Shown here piece by piece: positions 31,982 through 32,582 of a stretch of 32,582 nucleotides of DNA. The stretch covers positions 1 to 32,582 of the forward strand of contig CAMPIL010000004.1 in assembly GCA_946886375.1 (NCBI GenBank), in the 5' to 3' direction. Every line of letters begins with the position of its first letter. The stretch's first letter is position 1. The position numbers were made by a program, and so were the translations under genes. Source of the stretch: an uncultured Phycisphaerales bacterium (GTDB lineage: Bacteria; Planctomycetota; Phycisphaerae; Phycisphaerales; SM1A02). Below the pieces are notes generated by a model that saw only the letters and a list, made by a program, of their open reading frames with translations, searched no databases and was not told the origin of the DNA.

Positions 31982-32582
31982 TCAATCACAGTCCGGAAGA
32001 CAAGGCGCTGCCGAACCCGTCACAGTGTGATTGGAACTGGCGTTAACCCCTGCTTCGGCCACAGCAGATGAATATGTATGAGTGGCAGTTGCGTGGGTCT
32101 GAACTATCACAGTGGTGGACACAATCACCATCGAAGTGCATGCGTGGTCGGTGCATGCCAAAACAGGCATGGTGACAGATTTGGCATCGGGATTTGGCAT
32201 GCTGCTTCCGGCTTCACTCGCGGATGCGGACGCCAAGGCACCCGGGGAAGCCGTGCTATCGCACGGTGACCAAAAGACGACTTGCCCTGCCGCTTCGGCA
32301 TAGGCCGTGAAGGATCCCCACAGAGTGGCATATCCCCCCGCTGAAGCAAAGACTTGCACTGTTCCGGTAGCAGAAATAGAAAATGCGCAGTTGCAACAAT
32401 CTCCAACCATTTGTTCTATCAACACCCTTTGACCAGGGGCACCACATCCTGATGCAGTGCCTGCTGCAATTGCGGCTGCAGTGGTGGCAGCACCGCATGT
32501 CCCTGACATTGGTGCAAATGCTACCGATAGCGAATTCCCAACTCCATTCCCGTCCGCGCGCGCACTCGAGACAGTCCCAGAG
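31982..32582 (-). CDS. Gene A: Ala/Ser/Thr-rich cysteine-containing protein, partial
   Basis: The frame runs open from the right edge of the window to a TGA at 31984-31982, about 200 residues; the true start is outside. The visible part is rich in Ala, Ser, Thr, Gly and Val with short beta-like stretches (AFSISATGTVQVFASAGGYA, VIVSTTVIVQTHATATHTYS) and scattered cysteines (GDCCNC, LACTDHACTS, PCLPDCD). Composition suggests a secreted or surface beta-rich protein with disulfides. No signal peptide can be checked and no family is recognised. B1 begins three bases downstream. Confidence 0.65.
   Translation of the reverse strand, partial: SGTVSSARADGNGVGNSLSVAFAPMSGTCGAATTAAAIAAGTASGCGAPGQRVLIEQMVGDCCNCAFSISATGTVQVFASAGGYATLWGSFTAYAEAAGQVVFWSPCDSTASPGALASASASEAGSSMPNPDAKSVTMPVLACTDHACTSMVIVSTTVIVQTHATATHTYSSAVAEAGVNASSNHTVTGSAAPCLPDCD

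Overview
The window looks like a chromosomal segment of a Planctomycetota bacterium, most likely Phycisphaerae-related. This is inferred from several proteins that end in paired dockerin-like motifs of the form D-V-N-x-D-x-x-VNVNDLLxVINxWGxC, from a secreted module that comes before those motifs, from zinc ribbons of the CPKCxYDL...CPECGW kind, and from the generally GC-rich sequence. No rRNA, insertion sequence, integrase, phage gene or CRISPR array was seen. One tRNA gene (Gly, anticodon TCC) is present.

Layout. (1) 1-1.8 kb: the 3'-truncated start of a beta-helix surface protein on the minus strand, broken by a TAA at codon 6, faces away from a secreted HAF-repeat protein. (2) 1.86-3.14 kb: an ECF sigma factor and its likely membrane anti-sigma factor. 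(3) 3.25-12.5 kb: housekeeping genes, namely tatC overlapping tadA, a HAD hydrolase, truD, a DUF151 bifunctional-nuclease-family protein, a beta-hydroxyacid dehydrogenase, tRNA-Gly, an ABC exporter and a K+/H+ antiporter. (4) 12.5-20.8 kb: a minus-strand run of exported proteins, with a TPR protein, a DNRLRE-type protein and three proteases (trypsin-like, subtilisin-like, and lysyl-endopeptidase-like trypsin fold). The proteases have unrelated or distant catalytic domains but the same C-terminal cassette. (5) 21.4-26.1 kb: a large secreted HExxHxxGxxH metalloprotease and a secreted protein of unknown function, each followed by a strong intrinsic terminator. (6) 26.2-29.1 kb: a cyclase-homology/Ser-Thr kinase/TM/TPR fusion. 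(7) 29.2-32.6 kb: a lower-GC block with a duplicated cassette of uncharacterised genes. From right to left on the minus strand it reads A (secreted, partial), B1, C1, A' (fragment), B2, C2.

How the parts may work together. The sigma/anti-sigma pair, TatC and the many exported proteins suggest an envelope- and secretion-heavy lifestyle. Four different secreted proteases between 14.8 and 24.3 kb form a local proteolytic island, probably for extracellular polymer degradation (inference). The A-B-C cassette is the best candidate for something undescribed. Its membrane protein C carries a zinc ribbon that is identical in both copies although the rest of C has diverged strongly. Its gene order and coupled starts are kept in both copies, and the copies are joined by a truncated A fragment that marks the duplication junction. 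No function can be assigned from sequence alone.
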